Shown here: positions 37,995 to 48,165 of the stretch, in pieces
Position numbering within the stretch: position 1 is the first letter of the stretch
Layout: each line of letters opens with the position of its first letter
NCBI RefSeq assembly: GCF_014203015.1
Contig: NZ_JACHIB010000014.1
Span: 62,001 to 126,000 of the forward strand
Length of the DNA: 64,000 nucleotides
Direction: 5' to 3'
DNA from: Castellaniella defragrans
GTDB taxonomy: Bacteria; Pseudomonadota; Gammaproteobacteria; Burkholderiales; Burkholderiaceae_B
The notes under the pieces: generated by a model
Told to the model about the DNA's origin: nothing
Databases searched by the model: none
The model's input: only the letters and a program-made list of their open reading frames with translations
Program-made: the position numbers and the translations under genes

Positions 37995-38483
37995 TCAACG
38001 GTAGGGCGCGTCGGCGGCGCGGCGGGCCGCGATTTCCGACTCGTAGCGGTCGCCCACGGCCAGCAGCATGTCCTTGGTGTAGTACAGGTCGCCGCGTTTT
38101 TCGCCATGGTATTCGTGCAGGTGCGTCTCCACGATGGCGTCGGTGGGACAGGCTTCCTCGCAGAAGCCGCAGAAGATGCACTTGGCCAGGTCGATGTCGT
38201 AGCGCGTGGTGCGGCGCGTGCCGTCCTCGCGCTCGTACGATTCGATCGTGATGGCCAGGGCCGGGCAGACCGCCTCGCACAGCTTGCAGGCGATGCAGCG
38301 TTCCTCGCCGTTGGCGTAGCGGCGCTGCGCGTGCAGGCCGCGGAACCGCGGCGAGGCCGGCGTCTTTTCCATCGGGTAGCGCAGCGTGATCTTGCGCTTG
38401 AAGAAGTATTTGCCCGTCAGGCGCATGCCTTCGAGCATTTCCTTCAGCATCAGGCTGCCGAAGAAATCCTTGATCGCTTCCAT
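37995..38483 (-). CDS. nuoI: NADH-quinone oxidoreductase subunit I (2x 4Fe-4S)
   Basis: Electron-transfer subunit of 162 residues carrying clusters N6a and N6b. The two ferredoxin motifs are [12 protein letters not shown] and [31 protein letters not shown] is typical of the family. It is peripheral on the membrane arm and passes electrons to NuoB. It starts 10 bp after nuoH. Confidence 0.98.
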   Translation of the reverse strand: MEAIKDFFGSLMLKEMLEGMRLTGKYFFKRKITLRYPMEKTPASPRFRGLHAQRRYANGEERCIACKLCEAVCPALAITIESYEREDGTRRTTRYDIDLAKCIFCGFCEEACPTDAIVETHLHEYHGEKRGDLYYTKDMLLAVGDRYESEIAARRAADAPYR

Positions 38484-38493
38484 CTCGTACCCC

Positions 38494-39567
38494 TTACTGC
38501 CAGATGTTCCAGGGCGTCTGCATCCAGATCGCCACCACCACCAGCCAGATCCCCGTCAGGGGAATGAAGACCTTCCAGCCCAGCCGCATGATCTGGTCGT
38601 AGCGGTAGCGCGGAAAGGTCGCGCGGAACCAGATGAACATGGACACCACCACGAAGGTCTTCAGGCCCAGCCACAGCCAGCCCGGCACCCAGGTGAAGGG
38701 CGCGAAGTCCAGCGGCGCGGCCCAGCCGCCCAGGAACATGATCGAGGCCATCGCCGACAGCAGGATCATGTTGGCGTATTCGCCCAGGAAGAACAGCGCG
38801 AAGCCCATGCCGGAATATTCCACCATGTGGCCCGCCACGATTTCCGATTCGCCTTCCACCACGTCGAAGGGGTGGCGGTTGGTCTCGGCCACCGAGGACA
38901 CGACGTAGATCACGAACAGCGGCAGCAGCGGCAGCCAGTTCCAGGACAGGAAGTTCAGGCCCATGCCGGCGAAGTGGCCGACGGTCTGGCCCTCGACGAT
39001 GCCCGACAGGTTCAGCGTGCCCGACACCAGCAGCACCGTCACCATGACGAAGCCGATGCCCAGTTCGTAGGACACCATCTGCGCCGAGGCGCGCAGCGCG
39101 CCCAGCAGGGCGTACTTGGAGTTCGACGCCCAGCCGGCCATGATGACGCCGTAGACTTCGATCGAGGTGATGGCCAGGATGAACAGCAGGCCCGCGTTGA
39201 CGTCGGCCAGGACCACTTCCGGCTGGAAGGGGATCACGGCCCAGGCCGCCAGCGCCGGCATCAGCGTGACCACCGGGGCCAGGATGTACAGCACGCGGTT
39301 GGCCTTGGACGGAACGATCAGTTCCTTGGTCAGCAGCTTGAACACGTCGGCGAAGGGCTGCAGCAGGCCGCGGTAGCCCACCCGGGTGGGCCCCAGGCGC
39401 ACGTGCATGGCGCCGATCATCTTGCGTTCCCAGTACGTCAGGTAGGCCACGCACAGGATGATGGGCACGGCGATGACGACGATCTTCACCAGCGTCCAGA
39501 CCACCAGCCAGGGGGTCTCGCCGATCAGGCCCGTGCCGAAGGCGTTGAGGGTGTTCAACCAGTCCAT
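38494..39567 (-). CDS. nuoH: NADH-quinone oxidoreductase subunit H
   Basis: Quinone-site membrane subunit, 357 residues and eight or nine transmembrane helices. Motifs are [74 protein letters not shown] and [22 protein letters not shown]. The ATG shares its first base with the nuoG stop (TAATG). Confidence 0.98.
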   Translation of the reverse strand: MDWLNTLNAFGTGLIGETPWLVVWTLVKIVVIAVPIILCVAYLTYWERKMIGAMHVRLGPTRVGYRGLLQPFADVFKLLTKELIVPSKANRVLYILAPVVTLMPALAAWAVIPFQPEVVLADVNAGLLFILAITSIEVYGVIMAGWASNSKYALLGALRASAQMVSYELGIGFVMVTVLLVSGTLNLSGIVEGQTVGHFAGMGLNFLSWNWLPLLPLFVIYVVSSVAETNRHPFDVVEGESEIVAGHMVEYSGMGFALFFLGEYANMILLSAMASIMFLGGWAAPLDFAPFTWVPGWLWLGLKTFVVVSMFIWFRATFPRYRYDQIMRLGWKVFIPLTGIWLVVVAIWMQTPWNIWQ

Positions 39568-41897
39568 TAGCGACGCTCCACCTGGATTGCGCCCGAGCCC
39601 ATGCCCAAGGCGGCGGTCTGTTCAAAGGCCCCGGCGATGCGCACGGCCCCGTCGGCCACGGTGTCGTCCAGGGCGGCTTCGAGTTCGGCCGAGCCGTGGG
39701 CCGTGGACACGCGCAGCGCGTCCCCGGCCGCCAGGCCCTGCGCCCGCAGCGTGGCGGCGTTCATCGCCGCGCGCGGCGGCGCGGAATTGACGTGCTCCTG
39801 CAGCGGCTGCGAACGGCGCACCAGCGCGTCGGTGCGGTAGATGGGCAGCTCGGCCACGCGCTCCAGGCCGGCGGCCGGGGCCGCGGCGGCCGGCGCCAGG
39901 CGGATCTCGTTGGACAGGCGGCCGTCCAGGCCGCCCACCATCACGGTGTCGCGCACCGATTCGGAGGTCTCGTCGTCGAAGCCCTGCAGGTCCATCAGGT
40001 TGCCCAGCACGCGCAGGACCTTCCAGGCCGGGCGGGTGTCACCCACCGGGGCGGCCACGCCCTTGAAGCTCTGCACGCGGCCCTCGGCGTTGACGAAGGT
40101 GCCGGACGTCTCGGTGAAGGGCGCGATCGGCAGCATCACGTCGGCCCAGTCCTCGGCCGCCGAGCGGAAGGCCGTGAAGGCCACCGCCATGGCCGAGCCC
40201 TGCAGCGTGCGCACGGCGCGCTCGCCCAGGTCGCTGTCCAGGCGCGGCTCGGCGTGCAGCACCAGGTAGGCCTTGAGGGGCTCGCCGCCCAGCATGCGGC
40301 GCGCGTCCAGGCCGCCGTCGGCCGGCACGGCGCCCGCCAGGTAGCCGCCCACGGTGTTGCCGCCCGGGGTCAGGAAGCCGAAGCGCCCGCCCGCCAGCTG
40401 CGCGATGGCCTGGGCGTTGGCCGCCAGCTGCGCGGCCTGGTCGTCGGCCAGGGCCAGGTTGCCCATCAGCACCGCCACCCGCTCGCCGGAGGCGAGGCTG
40501 GCGGCGATGGCGCGCGCGGACTCGCCCGGCTGCACGCCGGACAGGCCCTCGGGCACGGGCTGGGATTTGATGGCGGCCAGGGCGACGGCGATCTCGGCCA
40601 GGGCCGATACCAGGGCCGAGGGCTTGACCGTCAGGCGGCCGGCCACCGGCACCAGCGGATCGGCGGCGACGCTGTCCACCAGGGAGAGCTGCATGCCGCG
40701 CTTGGCCGCCTGGCGCAGGCGCTGCGCCAGCAGCGGATGATCCTTGCGCAGGAAGGAGCCCACCACCAGGGCGCGGTCCAGGGTGTTCAGGTCGGCGATC
40801 GGCATGCCCAGCCAGGGCGCGCCGGTGCGCACGGCGTCGAAGGCCGCGCCGTCGCCGCGCAGGCGGAAGTCGATGTTGTCCGAGCCCAGGGCGCGCGTCA
40901 GGCGCGCCAGCAGGGCGAGCTCTTCGAGCGTGGCGGTCTCGGTGGCCAGCGCGCCGATCTGGGCGCCGCCGCCGTCCTCGCGCACCTGCTTCAGGCCGGT
41001 GACCACGGACTGCAGGGCGTCGGACCAGGAGGCCTCGTGCCACTGGCCGTCACAGCCGCGCACCATCGGGTGCTGCAGGCGGTCCTCGACGTACAGGCCG
41101 GCATAGGAGAAGCGGTCGCGGTCGCTGATCCAGCATTCGTTGACCGGCTCGTTCTCGAAGGGCACCACGCGCAGCACGCGGTCCATCTTGGTCTGCACGA
41201 CCAGGTTGGCGCCCACGCTGTCGTGCGGGCTGATCGAGCGGCGCCGGGCCAGTTCCCAGGTGCGCGCGCCCATCATGAAGGGCTTGGACAGCAGCGCGCC
41301 CACCGGGCAGACGTCGATCATGTTGCCCGAGAGCTCGGATTCGACGGCCTCGCCCACGAAGGTGGTGATCTCGGAGAACTCGCCCCGGTTGAGCATGCCG
41401 ATTTCCATGTAGCCGCCGATTTCCTGGCCCACGCGGATGCAGCGGGTGCAGTGGATGCAGCGCTGCATCTGTTCGGCCGAGATCAGCGGGCCCATGGGCT
41501 TGTGGAAGACCACGCGCTTGGGTTCCTTGTAGCGCGAGGCCGATTCGCCGTAGCCCACGGCCAGGTCCTGCAGCTGGCATTCGCCGCCCTGGTCGCAGAC
41601 CGGGCAGTCCAGCGGGTGGTTGATCAGCAGGAATTCCATGACCGCGCGCTGGGCGTCGATGGCCTTGGGCGAGCGGGTGTGCACCACCATGCCGTTGGTG
41701 ACCGGCGTGGCACAGGCCGGCAGGGCCTTGGGCGCCTTTTCGACCTCGACCAGGCACATCCGGCAGTTGGCGGCGATGCTGAGCTTCTTGTGATAGCAGA
41801 AATGGGGGATGTACAGGCCTACCGCATGGGCAGCCTGGATGACCATGCTGCCTTCTGCGGCTTCGACCTTAAGCCCGTCGATGGTGAGTTCTACCAT
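39567..41897 (-). CDS. nuoG: NADH-quinone oxidoreductase subunit G
   Basis: Large iron-sulphur subunit of the hydrophilic arm, 776 residues. The N-terminal 2Fe-2S domain has [21 protein letters not shown]; the His/Cys cluster is [16 protein letters not shown]; the next ferredoxin motif is [16 protein letters not shown] with CPVGALL. A molybdopterin-oxidoreductase-like domain follows, without the cofactor function in this family. Start [13 protein letters not shown] at 41897; the longer upstream frame overlaps nuoF and is a shadow. Confidence 0.98.
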   Translation of the reverse strand: MVELTIDGLKVEAAEGSMVIQAAHAVGLYIPHFCYHKKLSIAANCRMCLVEVEKAPKALPACATPVTNGMVVHTRSPKAIDAQRAVMEFLLINHPLDCPVCDQGGECQLQDLAVGYGESASRYKEPKRVVFHKPMGPLISAEQMQRCIHCTRCIRVGQEIGGYMEIGMLNRGEFSEITTFVGEAVESELSGNMIDVCPVGALLSKPFMMGARTWELARRRSISPHDSVGANLVVQTKMDRVLRVVPFENEPVNECWISDRDRFSYAGLYVEDRLQHPMVRGCDGQWHEASWSDALQSVVTGLKQVREDGGGAQIGALATETATLEELALLARLTRALGSDNIDFRLRGDGAAFDAVRTGAPWLGMPIADLNTLDRALVVGSFLRKDHPLLAQRLRQAAKRGMQLSLVDSVAADPLVPVAGRLTVKPSALVSALAEIAVALAAIKSQPVPEGLSGVQPGESARAIAASLASGERVAVLMGNLALADDQAAQLAANAQAIAQLAGGRFGFLTPGGNTVGGYLAGAVPADGGLDARRMLGGEPLKAYLVLHAEPRLDSDLGERAVRTLQGSAMAVAFTAFRSAAEDWADVMLPIAPFTETSGTFVNAEGRVQSFKGVAAPVGDTRPAWKVLRVLGNLMDLQGFDDETSESVRDTVMVGGLDGRLSNEIRLAPAAAAPAAGLERVAELPIYRTDALVRRSQPLQEHVNSAPPRAAMNAATLRAQGLAAGDALRVSTAHGSAELEAALDDTVADGAVRIAGAFEQTAALGMGSGAIQVERR

Positions 41898-41911
41898 GGC
41901 GTGTCCTGACC

Positions 41912-43279
41912 CTACAGATACTTGGCGACCACGCAGTCCTTGTGGTCCACGTGGTGCACGAATTCGTCGCGGAAGTGCTTGATGAAGCTGCGCACGGGCA
42001 TGGCGGCCGCATCGGCCAGGGCGCAGATCGTGCGCCCCATCATGTTGTGCGCCACGGAATCCAGGGTCTCGATGTCCTCCATCGTGCCCTGGCCGTGTTC
42101 CATGCGGTTCATCATGCGGTACAGCCAGCCGGTGCCCTCGCGGCAGGGCGTGCACTGGCCGCAGGACTCCTCGAAGTAGAAATACGACAGGCGCATGAGC
42201 GACTTCACCATGCAGCGGGTCTCGTCCATGACGATGACCGCGCCCGAGCCCAGCATCGAGCCGGCCTTGGCGATGGAGTCGTAGTCCATGTTGGTCTGCA
42301 TCATGATGTCGGCCGGCAGCACCGGAGCCGAGGAGCCCCCGGGGATCACGGCCTTGAGCCGGCGCCCGCCGCGCATCCCGCCGGCCAGCTCCAGCAGCTT
42401 GGGAAACGGCGTGCCCAGCGGGATTTCGTAGTTGCCGGGGCGTTCGACGTCGCCCGAGACCGAGAAGATCTTGGTGCCGCCCGCCTTCTCGACGCCGAGT
42501 TCGGCGTAGGCCTGCGCGCCCAGGCGGATCACCCAGGGCACGGCGGCGAAGGTTTCGGTGTTGTTGATCGTGGTGGGCTTGCCGTACAGGCCGAAGCTGG
42601 CCGGGAACGGCGGCTTGAAGCGCGGCTGGCCCTTCTTGCCTTCGATGGATTCCAGCAGCGCGGTTTCCTCGCCGCAGATGTAGGCGCCGAAGCCGTGGTG
42701 CGAGTGCAGCTGGAAGCTGAAGCCCGAGCCGAGGATGTCATCGCCCAGGAAGCCGGCCTCGCGGGCTTCTTCCAGGGCCTGCTCGAAGCGCCGGTGGATC
42801 TGGAAGATCTCGCCGTGGATGTAGTTGTAGCCCACCGAGGCGCCCATCGCGTAGCCGCCGATGATCATGCCTTCGATCACGGCGTGCGGGTTGTAGCGCA
42901 GGATGTCGCGGTCCTTGAAGGTGCCGGGCTCGCCTTCGTCCGAGTTGCAGACGACGTATTTCTGGCCGGGGATGTTGCGCGGCATGAAGGACCATTTCAG
43001 GCCCGTCGGGAAGCCCGCGCCGCCGCGGCCGCGCAGGTTGGAGGCCTTCAGTTCGGCGATCACGTCGTCGGCCGTCATGCCCGACAGGACCTTTTTCAGG
43101 GCCTCGTAGCCGCCGCGCGCCATGTAGTCGCGGATGCCCCAGTTGTGCCCGTCCAGGCCGGCGAGGATCTGCGGCTGGATGTGGCGGTCGTGGAAGATCA
43201 TGCTGCGGGCGGGGTCTCCGCCCAGGTCGGGCGACAGCGCGTCCGTGGAGAATTTCTGCAGTACGTCCAGAGCGCTCAT
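41912..43279 (-). CDS. nuoF: NADH-quinone oxidoreductase subunit F (FMN, NADH site)
   Basis: NADH-oxidising flavoprotein subunit of 455 residues. The Gly-rich NADH/FMN site is [15 protein letters not shown], followed by [15 protein letters not shown] and [17 protein letters not shown]. The C-terminal 4Fe-4S (N3) ligands are in [15 protein letters not shown], with the fourth cysteine in [12 protein letters not shown]. It overlaps the end of nuoE by 4 bp. Confidence 0.98.
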   Translation of the reverse strand: MSALDVLQKFSTDALSPDLGGDPARSMIFHDRHIQPQILAGLDGHNWGIRDYMARGGYEALKKVLSGMTADDVIAELKASNLRGRGGAGFPTGLKWSFMPRNIPGQKYVVCNSDEGEPGTFKDRDILRYNPHAVIEGMIIGGYAMGASVGYNYIHGEIFQIHRRFEQALEEAREAGFLGDDILGSGFSFQLHSHHGFGAYICGEETALLESIEGKKGQPRFKPPFPASFGLYGKPTTINNTETFAAVPWVIRLGAQAYAELGVEKAGGTKIFSVSGDVERPGNYEIPLGTPFPKLLELAGGMRGGRRLKAVIPGGSSAPVLPADIMMQTNMDYDSIAKAGSMLGSGAVIVMDETRCMVKSLMRLSYFYFEESCGQCTPCREGTGWLYRMMNRMEHGQGTMEDIETLDSVAHNMMGRTICALADAAAMPVRSFIKHFRDEFVHHVDHKDCVVAKYL

Positions 43280-43761
43280 GCGGATTCCTTCAGTTCACCG
43301 ATCAAGGCGTCGATTTTTTCCGGCTGCATGCGGCAGCACATGTGCGTGCCGTTGGCCAGCATCACCGGCGCGTCGCCGCAGGCCCCCATGCATTCGCCCT
43401 CGATCAGGGTGAACAGGCCGTCGGGCGTGGTTTCGTGGAAATCGATGCCCAGCGTGCGCTTGAGGTGTTCGGCCGCCTGCGTGCCGCCCTGGAGCGCACA
43501 GGGCAGATTGGTGCAGATGGTCAGCGTGTAGCGGCCCACCGGCTTGGTGTTGTACATGTTGTAGAAGGTCGCGACCTCCTGGACGGCGACCGGCGGCATG
43601 CCCAGGTAGGCGGCCACCTCGCGGATCATGTCCGGCGACACCCAGCCTTTTTCCCCCTGGGCGATCGTCAGCGCCGCCATCACGGCGGACTGCTTCTGGT
43701 CCGCCGGGTACTTGGTGATTTCCCGGTCGATGTCCCGGTAGGCTTGTTCGGAAAGCAGCAT
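43276..43761 (-). CDS. nuoE: NADH-quinone oxidoreductase subunit E (2Fe-2S)
   Basis: A 161-residue thioredoxin-like [2Fe-2S] subunit (cluster N1a). The cysteine ligands are in [13 protein letters not shown] and [12 protein letters not shown]. The N-terminal helical part has [35 protein letters not shown]. Partner of NuoF in the NADH-dehydrogenase module. Confidence 0.98.
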   Translation of the reverse strand: MLLSEQAYRDIDREITKYPADQKQSAVMAALTIAQGEKGWVSPDMIREVAAYLGMPPVAVQEVATFYNMYNTKPVGRYTLTICTNLPCALQGGTQAAEHLKRTLGIDFHETTPDGLFTLIEGECMGACGDAPVMLANGTHMCCRMQPEKIDALIGELKESA

Positions 43762-43789
43762 AATCAGATTCCCTGTGATGTCCGCGCGG

Positions 43790-45043
43790 CTAGCGATCGA
43801 TCTCGCCGAACACGATGTCCTGGGTCCCGATGATGGTGACCACGTCGGCGATCATGTGGCCCTTGGACATTTCTTCCAGCGAGTGCAGATGGGCGAAGCC
43901 CGGCGCGCGGATCTTCATGCGATAGGGCTTGTTGGCCCCGTCGGACACCAGGTAGATGCCGAACTCGCCCTTGGGGTGCTCCACGGCGGCGTAGGTCTCG
44001 CCTTCGGGGACGTGCATGCCCTCGGTGAAGAGCTTGAAATGGTGGATCATGTCTTCCATGCCCGACTTCATGCGCGCGCGCTTGGGCGGGGCGACCTTGT
44101 GGTTGCCGGTGATGACGGGGCCGGGATTGTTGCGCAGCCATTCGACGCACTGGCGGATGATGCGGTTGGATTCGCGCATTTCCGCGATGCGGCACAGGTA
44201 GCGGTCGTAGCAGTCGCCGTTCTTGCCCACGGGGATGTCGAATTCCAGGCGGTCGTAGACGTCGTAGGGCTGGTGCTTGCGCAGGTCCCATTCGACGCCG
44301 GAGCCGCGCAGCATGGGGCCGGTGAAGCCCAGCGCCAGCGCGCGTTCGGGCGAGACCACGCCGACGTCCACCAGGCGCTGCTTCCAGATGCGGTTGTCCG
44401 TCAGCAGGACCTCGTATTCGTCCACACAGGACGGGAAGCGGTTGGTGAAGTCCTCGATGAAGTCCAGCAGCGAGCCCGAACGCGATTCGTTCATGGCGCG
44501 CAGTTCCTTGTCGGAGCGGTACTTGGAACCCTTGTACTGCGGCATGGTGTCGGGCAGGTCGCGGTACACCCCGCCCGGGCGGTAGTAGGCCGCGTGCATG
44601 CGCGCGCCCGAGACCGCCTCGTAGCAGTCCATCAGGTCCTCGCGCTCGCGGAAGGCGTACAGGAACACCGCCATGGCGCCCACGTCCAGCGCGTGCGAGC
44701 CCAGCGACATCAGGTGGTTCAGGATGCGCGTGATCTCGTCGAACATGACGCGGATGTACTGCGCGCGCAGCGGGACTTCGATGCCCAGCAGGCGTTCGAC
44801 GGCCATGCAGTAGGCGTGCTCGTTGCACATCATGGACACGTAGTCCAGCCGGTCCATGTAGGGCAGCGTCTGCAGGTAGGTGCGGGTTTCCGCCAGCTTT
44901 TCGGTGGCGCGGTGCAGCAGGCCGATGTGCGGGTCGGCGCGCTGGACGACTTCGCCGTCCAGTTCGAGCACCAGGCGCAACACCCCGTGCGCGGCCGGGT
45001 GCTGCGGGCCGAAGTTCAGGTTGTAATTCTGGATCTCTGCCAT
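43790..45043 (-). CDS. nuoD: NADH-quinone oxidoreductase subunit D
   Basis: Quinone-reduction subunit (49-kDa type), 417 residues. [54 protein letters not shown] and [13 protein letters not shown] are family signatures; the end is DIVFGEIDR. The start is [12 protein letters not shown] at 45043, one base from the nuoC stop; the earlier ATG at 45058 would overlap nuoC. Confidence 0.97.
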   Translation of the reverse strand: MAEIQNYNLNFGPQHPAAHGVLRLVLELDGEVVQRADPHIGLLHRATEKLAETRTYLQTLPYMDRLDYVSMMCNEHAYCMAVERLLGIEVPLRAQYIRVMFDEITRILNHLMSLGSHALDVGAMAVFLYAFREREDLMDCYEAVSGARMHAAYYRPGGVYRDLPDTMPQYKGSKYRSDKELRAMNESRSGSLLDFIEDFTNRFPSCVDEYEVLLTDNRIWKQRLVDVGVVSPERALALGFTGPMLRGSGVEWDLRKHQPYDVYDRLEFDIPVGKNGDCYDRYLCRIAEMRESNRIIRQCVEWLRNNPGPVITGNHKVAPPKRARMKSGMEDMIHHFKLFTEGMHVPEGETYAAVEHPKGEFGIYLVSDGANKPYRMKIRAPGFAHLHSLEEMSKGHMIADVVTIIGTQDIVFGEIDR

Positions 45044-45044
45044 G

Positions 45045-45659
45045 TCAGTACCGTTCAATGCCGTAGTGGTCTTCGCGCACGACGCGCGGGGTGATCTCGC
45101 GCGGCTCGATCGTGACGGGCTGGTAGACGACGCGCTTCTGCTCGGCGTCGTAGCGCATTTCGACGTGGCCGGAAATCGGGAAGTCCTTGCGGAACGGGTG
45201 GCCGATGAAGCCGTAGTCCGTCAGGATGCGGCGCAGGTCGGGGTGGCCCTCGAAGACGATGCCGTACAGGTCGAAGGCCTCGCGCTCGTACCAGTTGACC
45301 GAGGGCCAGATGTCCACCAGCGAGGCGATCACCGGGAAGGCGTCGTCCGGCGTGTACGCGCGCACCCGCAGACGCCAGTTGTGCGTCACCGACAGCAGGT
45401 GGATCACCACGGCGAAGCGCTGCGGATGCGGGGCGTGGGAGGCGTCGTAGGTGGGCGCCTTCCAGGCGGAATAATCGACCCCGCAGAGGTCGATGCAGGT
45501 CTCGAAGCGCAGGCTGGCGTGGTCGCGCAGCACGCGACAGGTGTCCACCCAGGCGTCTGCGGCCACCTGCAGCGTGAGTTCGCCGCGGTCCTCGGTCAGA
45601 TCGGCCGAGGCCCCCAGGACCGCGCGCAGATTCGTGTCTAAAGTCTGTAGCCGTGTCAT
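45045..45659 (-). CDS. nuoC: NADH-quinone oxidoreductase subunit C
   Basis: Peripheral 30-kDa-type subunit, 204 residues. Motif [12 protein letters not shown] is followed by [19 protein letters not shown], and the signature [39 protein letters not shown] is intact. It contacts NuoD and NuoI. It is separate from nuoD, unlike the nuoCD fusion of enterobacteria. Confidence 0.98.
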   Translation of the reverse strand: MTRLQTLDTNLRAVLGASADLTEDRGELTLQVAADAWVDTCRVLRDHASLRFETCIDLCGVDYSAWKAPTYDASHAPHPQRFAVVIHLLSVTHNWRLRVRAYTPDDAFPVIASLVDIWPSVNWYEREAFDLYGIVFEGHPDLRRILTDYGFIGHPFRKDFPISGHVEMRYDAEQKRVVYQPVTIEPREITPRVVREDHYGIERY

Positions 45660-45699
45660 AGCGGTTGTGTCAGCGGTGTTGGATGGCGCCGGGCGGTGC

Positions 45700-46176
45700 C
45701 TAGCGGGCGATGGTGTTGGTCAGGCGGATCTTGTTCTGCATCTGCAGCAGGCCGTAGACCAGGGCCTCGGCCGTGGGCGGACAGCCCGGCACGTAGACGT
45801 CCACGGGCACGATGCGGTCGCAGCCGCGCACCACGGAATACGAGTAGTGGTAGTAGCCGCCGCCATTGGCGCAGGAACCCATGGACACCACCCAGCGCGG
45901 CTCGGGCATCTGGTCGTAGACCTTGCGCAGGGCCGGCGCCATCTTGTTGCACAGCGTGCCGGCCACGATCATCAGGTCGGACTGGCGCGGGCTGGGGCGG
46001 AAAATGATGCCGAACTGGTCCAGGTCGTAGCGCGCCGCGCCGGCGTGCATCATCTCGACCGCGCAACAGGCCAGGCCGAACGTCATGGGCCACAGCGAGC
46101 CCGTCTTTGCCCAGTTGAGGAACTTGTCCGCGCTGGTGGTGATGAAGCCTTTGTCCATGACACCTTCGATAGCCAT
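45700..46176 (-). CDS. nuoB: NADH-quinone oxidoreductase subunit B (4Fe-4S N2)
   Basis: A 158-residue subunit that holds cluster N2, the electron donor to quinone. The ligands are the tandem cysteines in [14 protein letters not shown], then [40 protein letters not shown]. It lies 13 bp after nuoA. Confidence 0.98.
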   Translation of the reverse strand: MAIEGVMDKGFITTSADKFLNWAKTGSLWPMTFGLACCAVEMMHAGAARYDLDQFGIIFRPSPRQSDLMIVAGTLCNKMAPALRKVYDQMPEPRWVVSMGSCANGGGYYHYSYSVVRGCDRIVPVDVYVPGCPPTAEALVYGLLQMQNKIRLTNTIAR

Positions 46177-46189
46177 GATGTACCCCCGT

Positions 46190-46549
46190 TTATTCCCAGT
46201 CGAGCGCGCCGCGCCGCCATTCGTAGATGAAGCCGACCGTCAGCACGCCCAGGAAGATGGCGACCGTCCAGAAGCCCACCATGCCCACCGTGCCATTGGC
46301 CATGGCCCAGGGAAACAGGAAGGCGATTTCCAGATCGAACATGATGAACAGGATGGCCACCAAGTAGTAGCGCACGTCGAACTTCATGCGCGAATCGCCG
46401 AAGGTCTCGAAGCCGCATTCGTAGGCCGAGAGCTTTTCGGCGTCCGGCACGTTCCTGCCCAGCAGGCGGCCGGCGCCCAGCAGGGCCGCACCGATCAGCG
46501 TGGCGACGATGATGAAAAGCAGCACGGGAAAGTACTGTGCCAGATTCAT
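46190..46549 (-). CDS. nuoA: NADH-quinone oxidoreductase subunit A
   Basis: Small three-helix membrane subunit of complex I, 119 residues. [44 protein letters not shown] carries the conserved glutamates and the cysteine loop. First gene of nuoA-N. A minus-strand TACAAT hexamer at 46584-46589 could be the -10 of the operon promoter, but no good -35 was found. Confidence 0.97.
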   Translation of the reverse strand: MNLAQYFPVLLFIIVATLIGAALLGAGRLLGRNVPDAEKLSAYECGFETFGDSRMKFDVRYYLVAILFIMFDLEIAFLFPWAMANGTVGMVGFWTVAIFLGVLTVGFIYEWRRGALDWE

Positions 46550-46849
46550 GAGCAGCCCCTGTTCCAGATGATCAAACCACGGGATTGTAGCATTTCGACA
46601 AGCCCGACCGCCGGGAAAACCCGGAGTGGAAACATATTCGAGATCAAGAATTTCAGAAGATCACGGGGCGCCTTTCAAGCGCCTGAAAGCGCGTCTCCCG
46701 CCGGCGGCGCAAGGACCGTGCCAAGGAGCGCGGAGGGACGGCCGGGCCCGGGCCGCGGGCGCGGGCGGCGCATCGCCGGGGCGCGGCGCGGCCGGAGGCG
46801 GGCCAGGGTTGCAAGACATGCGTCGGGCGGACGACACGCCCGAGGCGGC
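46550..46849. other. intergenic region upstream of nuoA
   Basis: No convincing gene. It contains the putative minus-strand -10 TACAAT (46584-46589) for nuo and, from about 46660 to 46820, a very GC-rich stretch. No secG, tpiA or tRNA precedes nuoA, unlike some related genomes. Confidence 0.55.
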
Positions 46850-47119
46850 CTACGAACGCCGGTGGCGCGCGACGTCCGATTCCAGCAGCATGCGCACGTA
46901 GCGGGTGTAGGGGATGCCCCGAGCCTTCGCGCGGGCCTTGACCGCGTCGAGCAGCGCGGCAGGCAGACGCATGTTCAGCGACGCAGATTTGGGTTCGAGT
47001 TCGAAGCGCATGGGCTTGAACTGCGACAGGTCGTACTCCGACAGATCGGCATTGGCGACGAAGTCTTCCGCCGCCTCATCGCTGGGGAAAGAGGGGATCG
47101 ATTTCAATCTGGCGCTCAT
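46850..47119 (-). CDS. CopG/BrnA-like ribbon-helix-helix antitoxin
   Basis: An 89-residue antitoxin-like protein: a toxin-binding N-terminal part (SFPSDEAAEDFVANADLSEYDLSQFKPMRFELEPKS) and the RHH region NMRLPAALLDAVKARAKARGIPYTRYVRMLLE. Start MSARLKSIPSF at 47119 lies within the end of a truncated BrnT-like frame, as in intact brnTA pairs. With its toxin broken, it is an orphan antitoxin. It might still repress or neutralise a related toxin elsewhere. Confidence 0.85.
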   Translation of the reverse strand: MSARLKSIPSFPSDEAAEDFVANADLSEYDLSQFKPMRFELEPKSASLNMRLPAALLDAVKARAKARGIPYTRYVRMLLESDVARHRRS

Positions 47120-47207
47120 AGTGCTTGATCTCTTTTTCGTGCATGTACCGAGCACTGATCGGACGTATTTTCAGCTGCCCGCCCACTGTCCGCAGCACGA
47201 ACCCGTT
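47076..47207 (-). pseudogene. BrnT-like toxin, C-terminal remnant only
   Basis: The 43-codon frame NGFVLRTVGGQLKIRPISARY / MHEKEIKHYERQIEIDPLFPQR ends at 47076 and overlaps the antitoxin start. IRPISARxMxxxEIxxYE is the usual BrnT C-terminus. The N-terminal half is missing: a TGA (47208-47210) closes the frame and the sequence beyond it does not resemble BrnT. Probably cut by an earlier recombination or deletion. Confidence 0.7.
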
Positions 47208-47332
47208 TCAGCTTACGCCCTTGTGTAGACAAAAGCAAAACAAGCCCGGACGGGGCAACTCGCATCATGATGGCCGGATCGCAGGCCGGCGGCCAGATCG
47301 CAAAACTACGATGAGATGAAAACGCCCCGCCT

Positions 47333-47416
47333 CCGCTGCCCGTATTTCCCCGCAATGGCAAACACGATCAAGACCGGCCGGATCGCCTTTCGGTGCGGCG
47401 CGTGGAGCCGCATCAT
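47333..47416 (-). repeat. TA-flanking conserved element, copy 2
   Basis: An 84-bp element gaplessly alignable to 28645-28728 (about 80% identity, with the identical core TGCGGGGAAATACGGG). It points away from the hicAB module, 19 bp before its operator. In this copy AGGAG precedes tandem ATG codons and a 36-codon frame (MMRLHAPHRKAIRP…), so a small peptide is conceivable. Confidence 0.6.
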
Positions 47417-47435
47417 GCTCCTTCCGATTTCATTC

Positions 47436-47452
47436 GCTATAATGTGTATAGC
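47436..47452. promoter_or_regulatory. hicAB operator overlapping the -10 box
   Basis: GCTATA-n5-TATAGC is a perfect inverted repeat. It contains the consensus -10 hexamer TATAAT (47438-47443), so a bound HicB would occlude the promoter. It ends 7 bp before the hicA ATG. Confidence 0.72.
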
Positions 47453-47459
47453 ACACACG

Positions 47460-47642
47460 ATGAACAGCAAAGACCTCATCAAACAACTTGAACAGGCCGG
47501 ATGGCGATTGCAGAACGTCAAAGGCTCACATCACGTGTACAGACATCCAGAACTGCCTGGCCATATCAGCGTGCCACATCCCAAAAAGGCTTTAGGCATC
47601 GGACTCGTCACCAAGCTGCTTCGTCACGCTGGCATGAAATAA
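47460..47642 (+). CDS. hicA: HicA toxin (module 2)
   Basis: A canonical 60-residue HicA mRNA interferase: MNSKDLIKQLEQAGWRLQNVKGSHHVYRHP with the catalytic histidine in GSHHVY, then ISVPHPKKALGIGLVTKLLRHAG. The YcfA/HicA family fold is a single dsRNA-binding-like domain. Start at 47460 just after the operator; the longer frame upstream would include the operator and element. hicB begins 10 bp downstream. Confidence 0.95.
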   Translation: MNSKDLIKQLEQAGWRLQNVKGSHHVYRHPELPGHISVPHPKKALGIGLVTKLLRHAGMK

Positions 47643-47652
47643 GGAGGCCTTC

Positions 47653-48045
47653 ATGAAATACCCCATTGCCATCGAGCCCGGCAACGACACCTCCGCCTGG
47701 GGGGTCGTGGTGCCTGACTTGCCCGGCTGCTTCTCCGCCGCCGACAACGGTATCGACGAAGCCATCGAGAACGCCAAAGAGGCGATCAGCTTGTGGATAG
47801 AAGACGCCATCGCCCACAAAGAGGCCATCCCCAGGCCCTCCAGCATCACCGATCTGCAGCAGTCTGGTGAATACGACGGATGGATATGGGCAATCGCCGA
47901 GGTCGACCCGGCCCTGATCGACGACACGATCGAACGCGTGAACATCACCCTGCCCCGTCGCATTCTTGCCCTGCTGGACCAGCGGGCCAAGTCTGCGGGC
48001 GAAACCCGATCCGGCTACATCGCACAGATGACCTTGACGCGCTGA
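47653..48045 (+). CDS. hicB: HicB antitoxin (module 2)
   Basis: A 130-residue antitoxin. The N-terminal HicB domain is MKYPIAIEPGNDTSAWGVVVPDLPGCFSAADNGIDEAIENAKEAI, which caps HicA. The C-terminal ribbon-helix-helix, RVNITLPRRILALLDQRAKSAGETRSGYIAQM, binds the operator. GGAGG precedes the ATG. Followed by a stem-loop shared with the convergent porin gene. Confidence 0.95.
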   Translation: MKYPIAIEPGNDTSAWGVVVPDLPGCFSAADNGIDEAIENAKEAISLWIEDAIAHKEAIPRPSSITDLQQSGEYDGWIWAIAEVDPALIDDTIERVNITLPRRILALLDQRAKSAGETRSGYIAQMTLTR

Positions 48046-48058
48046 CGCACACGCAAAA

Positions 48059-48078
48059 AACCACCCCGGAGGGTGGTT
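48059..48078. terminator. terminator after porin 1 (also reached by hicB)
   Basis: AACCACCC-CGGA-GGGTGGTT hairpin with an A-run on the left, i.e. a T-run when transcribed leftward from the porin gene. The same hairpin follows porin 2. Confidence 0.8.
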
Positions 48079-48165
48079 CTTGCATCGGGAGCCGAAGCCC
48101 CCGGCCCTTCGCGGCGGCCCGGCAAGCCGGGCCGCATCGGGCGCATGACGCGCCCCACGGGACGA

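Larger units (their letters stand above)
47120..47459. other. TA-island intergenic region
   Basis: Between the antitoxin and hicA lie the brnT remnant, an unassigned stretch (47211-47332), the TA-flanking element copy 2 and the hicAB operator/promoter. No further gene is supported. Confidence 0.5.
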
